Part shown: positions 1-8,963 of the stretch, piece by piece
How the letters are laid out: each line of letters opens with the position of its first letter
Position numbering within the stretch: position 1 is the stretch's first letter
Source: Lysobacter capsici
GTDB lineage: Bacteria > Pseudomonadota > Gammaproteobacteria > Xanthomonadales > Xanthomonadaceae
Assembly: GCF_014779555.2 (NCBI RefSeq)
Contig: NZ_CP094357.1
Span: 3,906,001 to 3,970,000 of the forward strand
DNA length: 64,000 bases
Reading direction: 5' to 3'
Made by a program: the position numbers and the translations under genes
The notes under the pieces: model-generated
What the model saw: only the letters and a program-made list of their open reading frames with translations
Told to the model about the DNA's origin: nothing
Database searches by the model: none

Positions 1-1
1 G

Positions 2-1168
2 CTGTGGGATTACGACCTGGAAGTCGAGGCCACCGACGACCGTCAGTTCGTCGCCCTCGACCTGCCGCGGGCCGCGCCGCCGAATTCGCGCCTGTCGCTC
101 GATCACGGCATCTATGCCGAGCAGACCCTGACCTCGCTCACTCGCTGGCATCTGCAATCGTCGCCGCCGGTCAATTACGAACCCGAATTGCGCGAAACCA
201 TGCGCCGCGCCGCGCTCGCCCTGCCCGAGGGCTACAACCCGCGCACCCTGGCGCTGGCGCAGCGCTGGCGGCGCGAACTGGGCAGTAATGATGCGGCCAT
301 CGTCGAACGCGCGATGACGATGATCCACCGCGAGTTCGCCTACACCCTGACCACGCCGCTGCTCGGCCGGCATTCGGTCGACGAGTTCCTGTTCGACCAG
401 AAAGCCGGCTTCTGTGAACACTTCAGCTCTTCGTTCGTGGTGCTGATGCGTTCGGCCGGCATCCCCGCGCGCGTGGTCACCGGGTATGCCGGCGGTTACT
501 ACAACCGGATCGGCGACTATTGGCTGGTGCGCCGCTCCGATGCGCATGCCTGGGCCGAGGTCTGGTTGCAAGGCCGCGGCTGGGTGCGGGTCGACCCGAC
601 CGCCGCGGTCGCGCCCGAACGCATCTACGACACCCTGGCCGATCGCGCGCCCGGCGCCAGCGGCCTGTTCGGTTCGATCGGCGCGGTCACGCCGCTGTTC
701 AATCTCAGCGACTGGATGCGCCGCGGCTGGAACGACTTCGTGCTCGGCTTCGACGCCAACCGCCAGCAACGGCTGTTGCAGCCGTTCGGCGTGGATCGCC
801 TCGACAGCACCAGGCTGATTGTGCTGTTTGTGTTGTTTGCGAGCGTCGCCGGGCTGTGGATGATTTGGCTCAGCAGCCGCGGCGAGCGCGAGCGCGACCC
901 GGTGCTGCGCGCCTGGCATGCCCTGGGCCGGCGCTACCGCCGGCTGGGCCTGGAGCGCGAACCGCACGAGCCGGCCCTGGCCTGGGCTGAACGTGTCGGA
1001 AAGGCGCGTCCGGATTTGGCGATCGGCCTGCTCCAACTTAGCCAACATTTCAGCGATTGGCGGTACGCTGGTGGTCAAGCCGGGCGGCGCGAGGCCCGAG
1101 AACTGCGCAACGAACTGGTCCGGGCGCTACGCGTACACCGTCCGGGCCGCACTGGAGAACGTCGATGA
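2..1168 (+). CDS. Transglutaminase-like membrane protein (TgpA family), C-terminal part
   Basis: The reading frame is open from the window edge, so the N-terminal membrane half lies outside. The visible part carries a transglutaminase core: a Cys in AGFCEHFSSSF, a His in SDAHAWAEVW and an Asp in RVDPTAA form the expected Cys-His-Asp triad. After the core comes one hydrophobic segment (around LIVLFVLFASVAGLWMIWL) and a basic cytoplasmic tail, the layout of TgpA / DUF3488-transglutaminase proteins, which are inner-membrane proteins with a periplasmic core. The substrate is not known from sequence. The stop overlaps the ATG of the next gene (ATGA), suggesting coupled translation. Confidence 0.85.
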   Translation: MWDYDLEVEATDDRQFVALDLPRAAPPNSRLSLDHGIYAEQTLTSLTRWHLQSSPPVNYEPELRETMRRAALALPEGYNPRTLALAQRWRRELGSNDAAIVERAMTMIHREFAYTLTTPLLGRHSVDEFLFDQKAGFCEHFSSSFVVLMRSAGIPARVVTGYAGGYYNRIGDYWLVRRSDAHAWAEVWLQGRGWVRVDPTAAVAPERIYDTLADRAPGASGLFGSIGAVTPLFNLSDWMRRGWNDFVLGFDANRQQRLLQPFGVDRLDSTRLIVLFVLFASVAGLWMIWLSSRGERERDPVLRAWHALGRRYRRLGLEREPHEPALAWAERVGKARPDLAIGLLQLSQHFSDWRYAGGQAGRREARELRNELVRALRVHRPGRTGERR

Positions 1169-1650
1169 AGCTCCGTCTTGCCTTGTTAGCCGCCAGCGTC
1201 GCGCTGCTCAGCGCGTGCGTGAGCGCACCCAAACCGCTGCAGGGCGCGTTCACCGCCCTGACCCCGGCCGACGCCGCCGCCAACGACAGCACCGGCGCGG
1301 TGGTGCGCTGGGGCGGCCGCATCGTCTCGGTCGAGCCGCAGGCCAACCGCACCTGCTTCGAAATGATCTCGACCCGCCTGACCGACACCGGCCGTCCGTA
1401 CTGGGCGACCGACGACACCGGCGGCCGCTTCCTGGCCTGCCGCACCGGTTTCTACGATCCGGCCTTGTTCGAGACCAACCGCGAAGTGACCTTCACCGGC
1501 CGCATCTCGGGCTACGAAACGCGGCGCATCGGTCAGTACGACTACCGCTTCCCGCAGCTCGACGCCGAAGTGGTCTATCTGTGGCCGGTGCGGCAACAAG
1601 TCGACGTGATCGAACGTCCGGCGCCGTGGCCGTGGTGGGGGTGGTGGTGA
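1165..1650 (+). CDS. Slp family outer membrane lipoprotein
   Basis: A 161-aa lipoprotein. The start at 1165 is chosen because it gives a clean signal peptide (MKLRLALLAASVALLSAC) with a lipobox LLSAC, so the mature protein would start at Cys 18; a longer upstream frame has no signal. The body matches the Slp/YeaY pattern: GGRIVSVEP near the start, then TDTGRPYW, TGGRFLACRTGFYDPALF, VTFTGRISGYE and IGQYDYRFPQLDAEVVYLWP. Slp proteins are outer-membrane lipoproteins induced by starvation or stress in enterobacteria; the role here is inferred only from family. The C terminus is unusually rich in Trp. The start overlaps the transglutaminase stop. Confidence 0.85.
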   Translation: MKLRLALLAASVALLSACVSAPKPLQGAFTALTPADAAANDSTGAVVRWGGRIVSVEPQANRTCFEMISTRLTDTGRPYWATDDTGGRFLACRTGFYDPALFETNREVTFTGRISGYETRRIGQYDYRFPQLDAEVVYLWPVRQQVDVIERPAPWPWWGWW

Positions 1651-1677
1651 ACCTGTCGCGATGATCTATCGCGAAGC

Positions 1678-2005
1678 GTGAGGCGAACTGAAGGCGCGAA
1701 AGCGCCTTCGGTCGTTTTGGGGGGCCTGAAGCCAAGTGAGCATCGCCCCCTTTGAAAAAGGGGGCTGGCGCCTGCGATGCAGGAAGTCTTAGCAACGGCT
1801 CAATGCGCCGGGGGATTTGCTTTTTGTTGCGGGCGATTCGATCGTGAGGCGAACTGAAGGCGCGAAAGCGCCTTCGGTCGTTTTGGGGCTTGAAGCCAAG
1901 TGAGCATCGCCCCCTTTGGAAAATGGGGCTGGCGCCTGAGATGCATGAAGTCTTAGCAACGGCTCAATGCGCCGGGGGATTTGCTTTTTGTTGCGGGCGA
2001 TTCGG
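1678..2005. repeat. Tandem duplication of a ~165-bp intergenic unit
   Basis: Two near-identical copies start at 1678 and 1844. Each opens with GTGAGGCGAACTGAAGG, contains a GNRA-loop hairpin (AAGGCGC GAAA GCGCCTT followed by TTTT), then a CCCCCTTTGAAAAAGGGGG-like inverted repeat, and ends in TTGCTTTTTGTTGCGGGCGATT. Differences are small substitutions and short indels. No gene is supported here; open frames across it are shadows. It looks like a dispersed intergenic repeat family duplicated in place. Confidence 0.85.
1690..1715 (+). terminator. Probable terminator after slp
   Basis: An 8-bp stem with a GAAA tetraloop (1690-1709) is followed by CGGTCGTTTT. A second copy of the same hairpin sits at about 1856-1876 inside the duplicated repeat. 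Confidence 0.6.
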
Positions 2006-2070
2006 GTGCTGGGGTTAAAAGCGAATCCCCCCTGCCCCCCTTTTCCAAAGGGGGGAACAGCAACGGCAAC

Positions 2071-2094
2071 AGCTACAGCTACAGCTACAGCTAC
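2071..2094. repeat. Hexanucleotide tandem repeat (AGCTAC)x4
   Basis: Four perfect AGCTAC units followed by a degenerate fifth, in the non-coding stretch between slp and the HIT gene. It follows an inverted C6/G6 element at about 2035-2056. No coding sequence crosses it. Confidence 0.8.
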
Positions 2095-2176
2095 AGCAGA
2101 GGCAACGGCACGCGACGAGGTTGAGCGACATTGGGCAACGCCCATCATCGTCATCGTCAACCAACGCGATCGCCGA

Positions 2177-2530
2177 TCAATGCGGCGTGCCGAACCGCCC
2201 CAGATGCGCGCCCGCCAGCAAATGCAGATGCAGTTGGAACACCGTCTGCCCGCCGTGCTCGTTGCAGTTCATCACCAAGCGATAGCCGTCCTGCGCGAAC
2301 CCTTCGCGCTGCGCATACGCGGCGGCCGCATGCGCCAGTTTGCCGACGATCGCGGCCTGATCGGCCTGCAGATCGTTGAGCGTGGCGATCGGCGTCTTGG
2401 GCACGAACAGCACATGCACCGGCGCCTGCGGCGCGATGTCGCGGAACGCGATCAGCTCGTCGTCCTCGTACACGATGTCGGCGGGCAGTTCGCGACGGAT
2501 GATCTTGCCGAAGATGGTGGAGTCGGTCAT
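2177..2530 (-). CDS. Histidine triad (HIT) nucleotide-binding protein
   Basis: A 117-aa HINT-type protein, usual length for the family. The C-terminal signature HGGQTVFQLHLHLLAG contains the H-x-H-x-H-like histidine triad, and the N terminus (STIFGKIIRRELPADIVYEDDELIAF) is the standard HIT opening. Family members hydrolyse AMP-lysine or AMP-N type nucleotides in the cytoplasm; the physiological substrate is rarely known. It is the last of a run of minus-strand core genes starting at dnaX. Nothing unusual in the active site. Confidence 0.93.
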   Translation of the reverse strand: MTDSTIFGKIIRRELPADIVYEDDELIAFRDIAPQAPVHVLFVPKTPIATLNDLQADQAAIVGKLAHAAAAYAQREGFAQDGYRLVMNCNEHGGQTVFQLHLHLLAGAHLGRFGTPH

Positions 2531-2532
2531 AG

Positions 2533-2636
2533 AGGGGCCGGGAATCGGGAATGGAGAATAGGGAATCGTAACGGTACACCGTAACCCTCAGGCTTTTCGC
2601 CCTACCGATTCCCGATTCCCCATTCCCGGCTCTCAC
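2533..2636. repeat. Inverted GGGAATCGGGAAT repeat between HIT gene and recR
   Basis: The stretch 2536-2570 carries GGGAATCGGGAATGG-type sequence and 2605-2630 carries its inverse (CCGATTCCCGATTCCCC). They can pair into a long imperfect hairpin that fills the whole intergenic space. Repeats of this kind are scattered in Xanthomonadaceae genomes. Confidence 0.7.
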
Positions 2637-3229
2637 CCCATCTCGCTGCGACTGCCAAACGCATGCGACAGCGTGCCGCGATCGACATATTCGAGTTCGC
2701 CGCCCAGCGGCACGCCATGCGCGAGCCGGCTCGGACGCACCTGATGCTGGCGCGCGAGCTGGGCCAGGTAATGCGCGGTGGCCTCGCCTTCGACGGTGGG
2801 ATTGGTCGCGACGATCAGTTCCTGCACCTCGCCCTCGGCCAGACGCGCGGCCAGGCGGTCCAGGCCCAGTTCGCGCGGGCCGATGCCGTCGAGCGGGCTC
2901 AACCGGCCCTGCAGGATGAAGTACAGCCCGCGATAACCGGTGGCCTGCTCGATCGCCAGGCGGTCGGCCGGCGATTCTACCGCGCACAGCAGATGCGCGT
3001 CGCGCGAACCACTGGCGCAGGTCGCGCAGACCTCGGTTTCGCTGAAGTCCCGGCAGCGCACGCAATGGCCGATCTTCTCGATCGCCTCGGCCAGGGCGTT
3101 GGACAAGCGCTGGCCGCCCGCGCGCTCGCGTTCGAGCACGTGATAGGCCATGCGCTGGGCCGATTTCTGGCCGACGCCCGGCAATACGCGGAACGCGTCG
3201 ATCAGTTGTTCGAGCAGCGCGCTGCTCAT
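2633..3229 (-). CDS. recR: Recombination mediator protein RecR
   Basis: A 198-aa protein matching RecR throughout. The start at 3229 ([20 protein letters not shown]) is the conserved N terminus; a longer frame adds an unrelated basic extension. It has the helix-hairpin-helix [15 protein letters not shown], a four-Cys zinc finger ([17 protein letters not shown]) and the Toprim core ([15 protein letters not shown], then [15 protein letters not shown]). RecR works with RecO and RecF to load RecA at gaps. It lies in the conserved dnaX-ybaB-recR order, with a small membrane gene inserted between ybaB and recR. Confidence 0.96.
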   Translation of the reverse strand: MSSALLEQLIDAFRVLPGVGQKSAQRMAYHVLERERAGGQRLSNALAEAIEKIGHCVRCRDFSETEVCATCASGSRDAHLLCAVESPADRLAIEQATGYRGLYFILQGRLSPLDGIGPRELGLDRLAARLAEGEVQELIVATNPTVEGEATAHYLAQLARQHQVRPSRLAHGVPLGGELEYVDRGTLSHAFGSRSEMG

Positions 3230-3296
3230 GCGCCGACCCGACGCGCGAACAGGCGCACGAGCCAACTACTATGCGCGGCGACCGGCACGGCGGCGC

Positions 3297-3530
3297 TCAC
3301 TCCGACGGGGTGAAGTTGCTGCGCGCGACCGGCTCGCGATTCATCGCGCGCACCACGTTGAGACAGACGATCGCGCCCAGCAGCGGCAACAGCCAGACGA
3401 AGGCCGACTGCACGGCTTTCTGCGCGCCGGTCAGGTCCGGCTCGCGCCAGATCGCCCAGGTCGTGTAGACGTCCAGGCCCAGCAGGATCGCCGCGATCAG
3501 CGCAGCGGTGAGGCCGATATGAAAACCCAT
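3297..3530 (-). CDS. Small two-TM membrane protein
   Basis: A 77-aa protein with two hydrophobic segments, roughly residues 4-24 (GLTAALIAAILLGLDVYTTWA) and 42-60 (SAFVWLLPLLGAIVCLNVV), separated by a short charged loop. Function is not recognised. It sits in the same direction between ybaB and recR and may be co-transcribed with them. No motif beyond the membrane segments is visible. Confidence 0.7.
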   Translation of the reverse strand: MGFHIGLTAALIAAILLGLDVYTTWAIWREPDLTGAQKAVQSAFVWLLPLLGAIVCLNVVRAMNREPVARSNFTPSE

Positions 3531-3579
3531 GTGATGCGTTCCGTGGTGGCGTGGTCAGGCGTCGTGATTGGCGGCGCGA

Positions 3580-3900
3580 TCAGAACGGCAGCTTCATGCC
3601 CGGCGGCATCGGCATGCCGGCGGTGGCGGCCGACATCCGGGTCTGCGATTCGGCGTTGATCTTGTTCACCGCATCGTTGAACGCGGCGGCGACCAGGTCC
3701 TCGGCCATTTCCGCATCGCTGATCACCGACGGATCGATGCGCACCTTGCGGCATTCCATGCGCCCGGTCAGGGTCACGGTGACCATGCCGGCGCCGGCGC
3801 TGCCGGTGACTTCGATCTTGGCCAGTTCTTCCTGGGCGCGCTGCACGTTTTCCTGCATTTTCTGCGCTTGTTGCATGAGTTGGGCGATGTTGCCGCGCAT
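3580..3900 (-). CDS. ybaB: Nucleoid-associated protein, YbaB/EbfC family
   Basis: A 106-aa protein with the usual start [20 protein letters not shown] at 3900. It shows the helical N-terminal dimerisation arm, the beta core [28 protein letters not shown] and the C-terminal helix. The extra tail [19 protein letters not shown] is typical of proteobacterial YbaB. It binds DNA as a dimer. It lies between dnaX and recR as in most gammaproteobacteria. Confidence 0.95.
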   Translation of the reverse strand: MRGNIAQLMQQAQKMQENVQRAQEELAKIEVTGSAGAGMVTVTLTGRMECRKVRIDPSVISDAEMAEDLVAAAFNDAVNKINAESQTRMSAATAGMPMPPGMKLPF

Positions 3901-4040
3901 GGTGTCCTGCCTGTCGTGAGTTGTCTGGTAGCGGGTGCGATGGCCGCGAGGATGGCGCGGCCACGCGTCATCGGTATGAATACCGATCCTGTCTTGGGCC
4001 GCAAGCGGCCCGACGCAAGGGGCGCGGCGGTCGCGCGGCC

Positions 4041-6311
4041 TCAGGCGTCGTCGAACGGCCGGATCGAGTCGGCCACGACCTTGGCGCCGTGATCCTCGAT
4101 CAGCCGGCGCACATCGGGATCGTTCATGAACATGTCCTCGGCCGCCGCCTGACGCTGGTCGCGCGCGCGCTGGTTGCGCGCGTGCAGCGACTCGCCGGAC
4201 TTGACGGTTTCGAAGCGGATCTGCGGCGCCACGCCCAGGCGCGTGGCCAGCGCATCGGCGACCCGCTGGACCAGGGCCGGCGCGCGCAGATGGTCGTCGT
4301 CGGGGCTGAGCGACAGGTTCAGCACGCCGTCGGCGTAGCCGATGAAACCGGCGTGCTCGGCCAGGATCCGGGCCGGGCCGCGCAGGCCGCTGGCATCGAC
4401 GATGGCGTGCCAGGCGTCGTCGTCGGCGATGCCGGCAGACGATGAACCCGTCGCCGCAGCGCGCGCGGGCATGGTGATCGGCTCGGAGATAGATGCCGGT
4501 GCGGACGGGCTCGCGGACGGCGCGGCGAACATATCGTCGCGTGGCGGCTCGCTGGGGATCGGCGCTTGCACCGGTGCGGCTTGCGTCGGCGCCGGGGCGC
4601 GGACGGGTTCGCGCATCGGCTCGGCCCGGGTTTCGATCGGGGCCGGTTCGGCCTTCGCTTCGACCCGTGGTTCGGGCTTGGCTTCGACCGCTGCCGCGGC
4701 GACCCGCGCCGGCGGCTTGTCGTGCAAAGGTTCGTCTTCCGGCCACAGCGGCTCGTCGCGGACCGCGACGAAAGCATCCGCGGGCCTGGGCTCGCTGACC
4801 CGCACCGACGGCGCAGGCTCGCTGTCCGGGAAAGCCGGCGCAGTGCGCGGCGCAACAGGCTCGCTGCGCGACGGCGCGGGCGTTGCGGGTTCGGCGGATA
4901 CCGGCGGCGCGGCGCGCGCAGGCGCCTGCTCGGGCAGCGCCCACGGCGGCCGATCGTCGGTCTGTTCGCGCGAAGGCATCGCCTCGCGCGACGGCGGCGC
5001 GGCGTCGCGAGCCGGGTTGTGTATCGGTGGCGCCTGTTTCGGTGCGGCTTGAACCGGCGCACTGTGGACCGATGCGCTCTGCGTCGACCCAGCCTCGCGG
5101 CCCGGCGTGCCCATCTCGCGAATCGCCGCGGCGGCCTGCGCGGCGGCATTGGCCGACCGCACCGGTTCGCTGCGACCGCCCGAGGACGGGCCGGGGCCGG
5201 GCGAGGCCGGTTCGCCCGCCGCGCTCGGCCGGAACGCGAGCATGCGCAGCACGCTCATCTCGAACCCCGCGCGCGGGCTCGGCGCCAGCGGCAGATCGCG
5301 GCGGCCGTTGACGCTCATCTGGTACCACAGCTGCACCAGCTCGGGCCGCAGCTGCGCGGCCAGATGATCGACATCGACCCCGTCGGCCTCGACCAGGGCC
5401 TCGGGCACCAGCTGCCGCACCTGGATCCGGTGCAAAGCGTCGCCGAGCGCCTCGAGCACGCTGCCCCAGTCCGGCGAGAATTCGGCCAGGGTCGCGACCT
5501 CATCGAGCAGACGCTGACCCTCGCCGTCGGCCAACGCCGACAGCACCGCACCGACCCGGGTGCGGTCGACCGAACCCAGCATCGCCGCGACCGCCGCGCC
5601 CTCCAGCGGCGCATCGCCGCCCGCGCCGGCGTAGGCGATCGCCTGATCGAGCAGCGACAGACCGTCGCGCAGGCTGCCGTCGGCGGCCTTGGCCAACTGG
5701 CGGATCGCCGATTCGTCCACGCCGATGCCCTCGGCGGCGAGGATGCGGGTCATCTGCCCGCTGATCTGCTGCTCGTCCAGGCGCTTGAGGTTGAACTGCA
5801 GGCAGCGCGACAGCACCGTCACCGGCAGTTTCTGCGGATCGGTGGTGGCGAGCAGGAATTTGACGTGCCCCGGCGGCTCCTCCAGCGTCTTGAGCAGCGC
5901 GTTGAACGCCGACTTCGACAGCATGTGGACTTCGTCGATCAGATAGACCTTGACCCGTCCGCGGCTGGGCATGTACTGGGCGTTGTCGATCACCTCGCGC
6001 ACGTCGTCCACGCCGGTGTTGCTGGCGGCGTCGATCTCGAGCAGGTCGATGTAGCGGCCGGCGTCGATGTCCAGACAGGCGCTGCACTGCCCGCACGGGT
6101 CGGCCGAGGTGCCGTGCTCGCAGTTCAGCGACTTGGCGAAGATGCGCGCGATCGTGGTCTTGCCGACGCCGCGCGTACCGGTGAACAGGAAGGCGTGGTG
6201 GACGCGGCCGGTGCCGAGCGCATTGGTCAGCGCGCGTACCACGTGCTCCTGCCCGACCAGTTCGGCGAAACGCTTGGGGCGCCATTTGCGGGCGAGGACG
6301 AGATAGGACAT
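4041..6311 (-). CDS. dnaX: DNA polymerase III subunit gamma/tau
   Basis: A 756-aa clamp-loader ATPase. The start at 6311 ([20 protein letters not shown]) is preceded by AAGGATCCG; the longer frame upstream is a non-homologous extension. Visible motifs: Walker [15 protein letters not shown] near residue 45, a zinc module ([16 protein letters not shown]), the sensor/DEVH box ([24 protein letters not shown]), and the arginine-finger region LSRCLQF. Residues ~370-600 form a Pro/Ala/Glu-rich linker, followed by the tau-specific C-terminal domains that contact DnaE and DnaB. No obvious A-rich slippery site for a shorter gamma product was seen. Confidence 0.97.
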   Translation of the reverse strand: MSYLVLARKWRPKRFAELVGQEHVVRALTNALGTGRVHHAFLFTGTRGVGKTTIARIFAKSLNCEHGTSADPCGQCSACLDIDAGRYIDLLEIDAASNTGVDDVREVIDNAQYMPSRGRVKVYLIDEVHMLSKSAFNALLKTLEEPPGHVKFLLATTDPQKLPVTVLSRCLQFNLKRLDEQQISGQMTRILAAEGIGVDESAIRQLAKAADGSLRDGLSLLDQAIAYAGAGGDAPLEGAAVAAMLGSVDRTRVGAVLSALADGEGQRLLDEVATLAEFSPDWGSVLEALGDALHRIQVRQLVPEALVEADGVDVDHLAAQLRPELVQLWYQMSVNGRRDLPLAPSPRAGFEMSVLRMLAFRPSAAGEPASPGPGPSSGGRSEPVRSANAAAQAAAAIREMGTPGREAGSTQSASVHSAPVQAAPKQAPPIHNPARDAAPPSREAMPSREQTDDRPPWALPEQAPARAAPPVSAEPATPAPSRSEPVAPRTAPAFPDSEPAPSVRVSEPRPADAFVAVRDEPLWPEDEPLHDKPPARVAAAAVEAKPEPRVEAKAEPAPIETRAEPMREPVRAPAPTQAAPVQAPIPSEPPRDDMFAAPSASPSAPASISEPITMPARAAATGSSSAGIADDDAWHAIVDASGLRGPARILAEHAGFIGYADGVLNLSLSPDDDHLRAPALVQRVADALATRLGVAPQIRFETVKSGESLHARNQRARDQRQAAAEDMFMNDPDVRRLIEDHGAKVVADSIRPFDDA

Positions 6312-6619
6312 CGGATCCTTGAAAACGTTGAGCAGGCGGGGCGGAAGAGCGACGGCTGGGGCGTGCGACGGACGGGCGGCGGGCGTCCGGACCGGCCGGA
6401 TACCCTCACCGGCGACCGTCGCGGCCGCCGCGACAAGGGTCCCCAGGCGGACACCGCCGGCGGACCCAAACGCACCCGAGCATTGTGCCACGCCCCACCC
6501 TCGCGCCCGAGCGCCGCCCCCGCTCCCGGCGTCCCAACCGCACCGTGGCTTGTTACTGCGACCGCTCGCCGCTAGAATCCCCGGCTCTGCACGGCCCGCG
6601 CATGCGGCCGGACAGGTCC
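6312..6619. other. Intergenic region between dnaX and tRNA-Ser
   Basis: About 300 nt of very GC-rich sequence with several short inverted repeats. Long open frames on both strands lack homology and start signals. No SRP RNA, which often precedes dnaX, was recognisable. Nothing else is supported. Confidence 0.5.
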
Positions 6620-6712
6620 GGAGAGGTGTCCGAGTGGTTGAAGGAGCACGCCTGGAAAGTGTGTAAGCGTCTAAACCGCGCTTCGGGGGTTCGAATCCCC
6701 CTCTCTCCGCCA
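6620..6712 (+). tRNA. tRNA-Ser (anticodon GGA)
   Basis: A 93-nt class II tRNA with the acceptor arm GGAGAGG pairing with the 3' TCTCTCC (one G-U), an anticodon loop CTGGAAA giving GGA, a long variable arm, a T arm GGGGG TTCGAAT CCCCC, discriminator G and encoded CCA. Its 3' end is the attachment site of the integrated element. Confidence 0.95.
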
Positions 6713-6714
6713 GA
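6699..6714. other. attL core of the integrative element
   Basis: The 16-bp core CCCTCTCTCCGCCAGA covers the last 14 bases of the tRNA-Ser gene plus two more. The identical 16 bp recur at 43787-43802, 37 kb away and just outside the integrase gene. Integration leaves the tRNA intact. Confidence 0.88.
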
Positions 6715-6724
6715 TCAATGAACT

Positions 6725-6759
6725 AAGCCCATGATTTTCATGGGCTTTTTTCTTTTTCT
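6725..6759 (+). terminator. Rho-independent terminator after tRNA-Ser
   Basis: A 10-bp stem (AAGCCCATGA / TCATGGGCTT) with a short T loop is followed by a long T/C-rich run. Since attL precedes it, this terminator belongs to the element and replaces the chromosomal one now at 43809-43845. Confidence 0.88.
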
Positions 6760-6766
6760 CCTGTCC

Positions 6767-6789
6767 CGGTATGCCATCCAGTATGCCAT
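6767..6789. repeat. Left-end paired GTATGCCAT repeats (candidate integrase arm sites)
   Basis: Two GTATGCCAT units, 12 nt apart centre to centre, lie about 55 nt inside attL. The same pair with one base changed occurs in the same orientation at 43635-43657 next to the integrase start. This is the expected arrangement of arm-type binding sites for a P4-type integrase. Confidence 0.65.
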
Positions 6790-7072
6790 GGCAACTTTGC
6801 TGCTGTTGGGGCCCGTTGCGTGGGGTTGTGCCACGGGCCAAGCGCGGCTACTACGCGCATGGGGGTGTCCAACTCTAAGTTCGGTCCTGGCCAGCCGAGC
6901 AACGGCCCCGGCTGCTGGAGTGACCGCGAAATCCCCTGTGCCGTCAGGCCGGGATTTCCGGAGCGATTTTCGGATCACCCCGTGAAATCCGCTCCTTATT
7001 CAATTTCCTCGCGCCTGCTCAGCATGTCCCTTGAGGACGGCCATCCCGGCTGTCCCGATCGAGGACAATCAC

Positions 7073-7414
7073 ATGCCACCCGGCACCGTTAACGAAATGG
7101 CCGCGCAGTTCACCGCGGCGTACCAAGCACTCAAGGACAAGAAAGAGGCCGAACGGCTCCTTACGCTCATCAAGCCGATGATCCTGTCAGCAAAGACCGA
7201 CGGCATCAGTGACAAGGAGTTGATCGACCTGATCAATTCCCTGGGGCTCCGGGAGAAGTTCTATCCAGCCAAACTCAAGGAGCTGCGCGGGCGGCTCGCA
7301 AAGGCCGAGCCGGAGCCGCCCGCCAATGACGGGGAGGACCCGGCATCGATCGAGGGATCCCTTCACCCGCTCGCAGCCGCGCCCAGCGCCCGTCTCGATG
7401 GGGCTGCGGCATGA
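7073..7414 (+). CDS. Hypothetical protein, partner of DUF3987 gene
   Basis: A 113-aa protein, start chosen at 7073 because GAGGA lies 7 nt upstream. It is mostly helical and charged, with a Pro/Glu-rich linker (KAEPEPPANDGEDPAS) near the C terminus. The segment DGISDKELIDLINSLGLREKFYPAKLKELRGRL could be a small helix-turn-helix or protein-interaction domain. Function not recognised. The stop overlaps the next start (ATGA), so the two genes are probably translationally coupled. Confidence 0.7.
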   Translation: MPPGTVNEMAAQFTAAYQALKDKKEAERLLTLIKPMILSAKTDGISDKELIDLINSLGLREKFYPAKLKELRGRLAKAEPEPPANDGEDPASIEGSLHPLAAAPSARLDGAAA

Positions 7415-8877
7415 ACATGCTTACTCAGCTCACAGCCTTCCCAGCACCCGACTACAACTTTGGCATGCTGCCACCGTTGGCCGGGGCTGCTGCAAAGGCA
7501 GTGTGCGCCAAGACCCCAGAAGCCTGCCCCGCCATGGTCCGAACGCACATGCTATCGGTGTTGTCCTCTGCGGTTGCTCCTCTCTACGTAATGTCGCCGC
7601 CCAACTGGACGCCCATTCCCATCGGCGTCAACACGCTGTGCATCGCCGATGTTGGTGGAAGTAAGAGCCCGGTACACGAGTGCATGATCCAGCCGCTCAA
7701 GGATCACGTTCGAGACAGCTTCGCTCGGTATGAGGTCGCGCGGACCGAAGCGAGCGCCGCGTCGGCCGAGCAAAAGTTCCACATCAAGCTCCTGAAGACC
7801 GAGATTGCGCGCCGCCTGCGCAAGCAGGAGCCCGCGCAGGATCTTCTTGCGACACTGGCCGAGCTGCACCGCACGGCCACGGCGGCCCCCAAACACCGTC
7901 CGCGCCTCGCGAGCAACCTTGACCTGGAAAGCCTGCTTGACCAGCTGGATGGCGAGTACGAAGCAGTCGATTTCCTTACCGACGAAGGTGACAAGCTGCT
8001 GAGCTCCAGCTTGATGCGCCACGTGTCGGATCTGGTTGATCTGATCGACGGAAAATCGCTGGAATTTCGGCGAGAGAAGAAGAGGCATCTCTATGCCAGC
8101 CAACCACGTGGCACGTTCGGCTTGCTGGCGCAGTCCGCCGCGATCGAGCCGTTCCGCCCCCGGTGCAAGCGCAATGAGTACACCGAGCACAAGGCCGTCA
8201 GGCTCGGCTTCTTCGCGCGTTTCCTCGTCTGCGTCGCCCAGCCGTCGCCTATGGGCAATCGATACGCACCCGCGGGCGACGATGACGAGGCTCTTTCGAA
8301 TCTCCACGAGACGCTCAAGGAGCTTTACGACCTGCACCAGGACAACCAGGAGGCCGGTGGCATTGCGCCCATCGAACTGGCCTTCGCACCTGACGCGCTG
8401 GGCTACTGGGACGAGCTGTGCCGCATCACTCACAATCTCAAGTTCGGACAGCTCGCGCATATCGCCGACTTCGTCTCGAAGATGCTCAACTTGACCGCCC
8501 GACTGGCTGCGGTGCTGCATGTATGGGAAAGCCAGACCCACTACGTCTCGATCTCCTGCCTCCAACGTGCCTGGGCGCTTGTCTACTGGCATGCCACCCA
8601 GTACGAACTCGTGTTCGTGCCGCCGCCTCCCCTGCCCCAACAGGAGGCCGACGTGGCAGCCGTAATCGAGCACTTGAAGATCTTTCGCTTTGAAACCGAC
8701 TACAAGGAAGTTCCCACGGAGCCCATTGGCCTGTTGCTTGGCATTCCCAGCAATCGTCTGCGCGCCGCCCTTCTACGCATGGAGCAGCGAGACCTGATCG
8801 AGTTGTGCGGCGGCAAGACAACGTTTATCAACTGCATGAAGATGTTCTCGCGATCGCGCAACATTACGTGGCGGTAA
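7411..8877 (+). CDS. DUF3987 family protein (YfjI-like)
   Basis: A 488-aa protein resembling the DUF3987 family found in prophages and integrative elements, where members are often linked to primase/helicase functions. A weak P-loop-like segment (VGGSKSPVHE, near residue 83) replaces the usual GxxGxGKS/T, so ATP binding is doubtful. A long helical region (residues ~100-200) is followed by the family-like DALGYWDELC and MLNLTARLAAVLHVWE. The C terminus looks like a winged helix (GLLLGIPSNRLRAALLRMEQRDLIELCGGK). It sits alone at the left end of the element on the plus strand, followed by a good terminator. Confidence 0.7.
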   Translation: MNMLTQLTAFPAPDYNFGMLPPLAGAAAKAVCAKTPEACPAMVRTHMLSVLSSAVAPLYVMSPPNWTPIPIGVNTLCIADVGGSKSPVHECMIQPLKDHVRDSFARYEVARTEASAASAEQKFHIKLLKTEIARRLRKQEPAQDLLATLAELHRTATAAPKHRPRLASNLDLESLLDQLDGEYEAVDFLTDEGDKLLSSSLMRHVSDLVDLIDGKSLEFRREKKRHLYASQPRGTFGLLAQSAAIEPFRPRCKRNEYTEHKAVRLGFFARFLVCVAQPSPMGNRYAPAGDDDEALSNLHETLKELYDLHQDNQEAGGIAPIELAFAPDALGYWDELCRITHNLKFGQLAHIADFVSKMLNLTARLAAVLHVWESQTHYVSISCLQRAWALVYWHATQYELVFVPPPPLPQQEADVAAVIEHLKIFRFETDYKEVPTEPIGLLLGIPSNRLRAALLRMEQRDLIELCGGKTTFINCMKMFSRSRNITWR

Positions 8878-8894
8878 GCGTCACAGAGCAAACA

Positions 8895-8927
8895 AAATGT
8901 CCGGCAAGCGCCGGGCATTTTTTTATG
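8895..8927 (+). terminator. Rho-independent terminator after the DUF3987 gene
   Basis: An 11-bp stem (AAATGTCCGGC / GCCGGGCATTT, one wobble pair) with an AAGC loop runs directly into T7. It separates the plus-strand pair from the end of the convergent BREX operon. Confidence 0.9.
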
Positions 8928-8963
8928 CATGATCCGGCACTTCCGCATGATTGCGCTCGCTCG

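Noticed and set aside
4566-6575. Long plus-strand ORF of 669 codons
   Set aside because: It is antisense to dnaX, very Arg-rich and without domains; a high-GC shadow.
6312-6619. SRP (4.5S) RNA gene upstream of dnaX
   Set aside because: The region was read for the conserved GGNCAGGNCCGGAAGGNAGCAGC-type core and none is present; the similar CAGGTCCGGAG at about 6614 leads into the tRNA.
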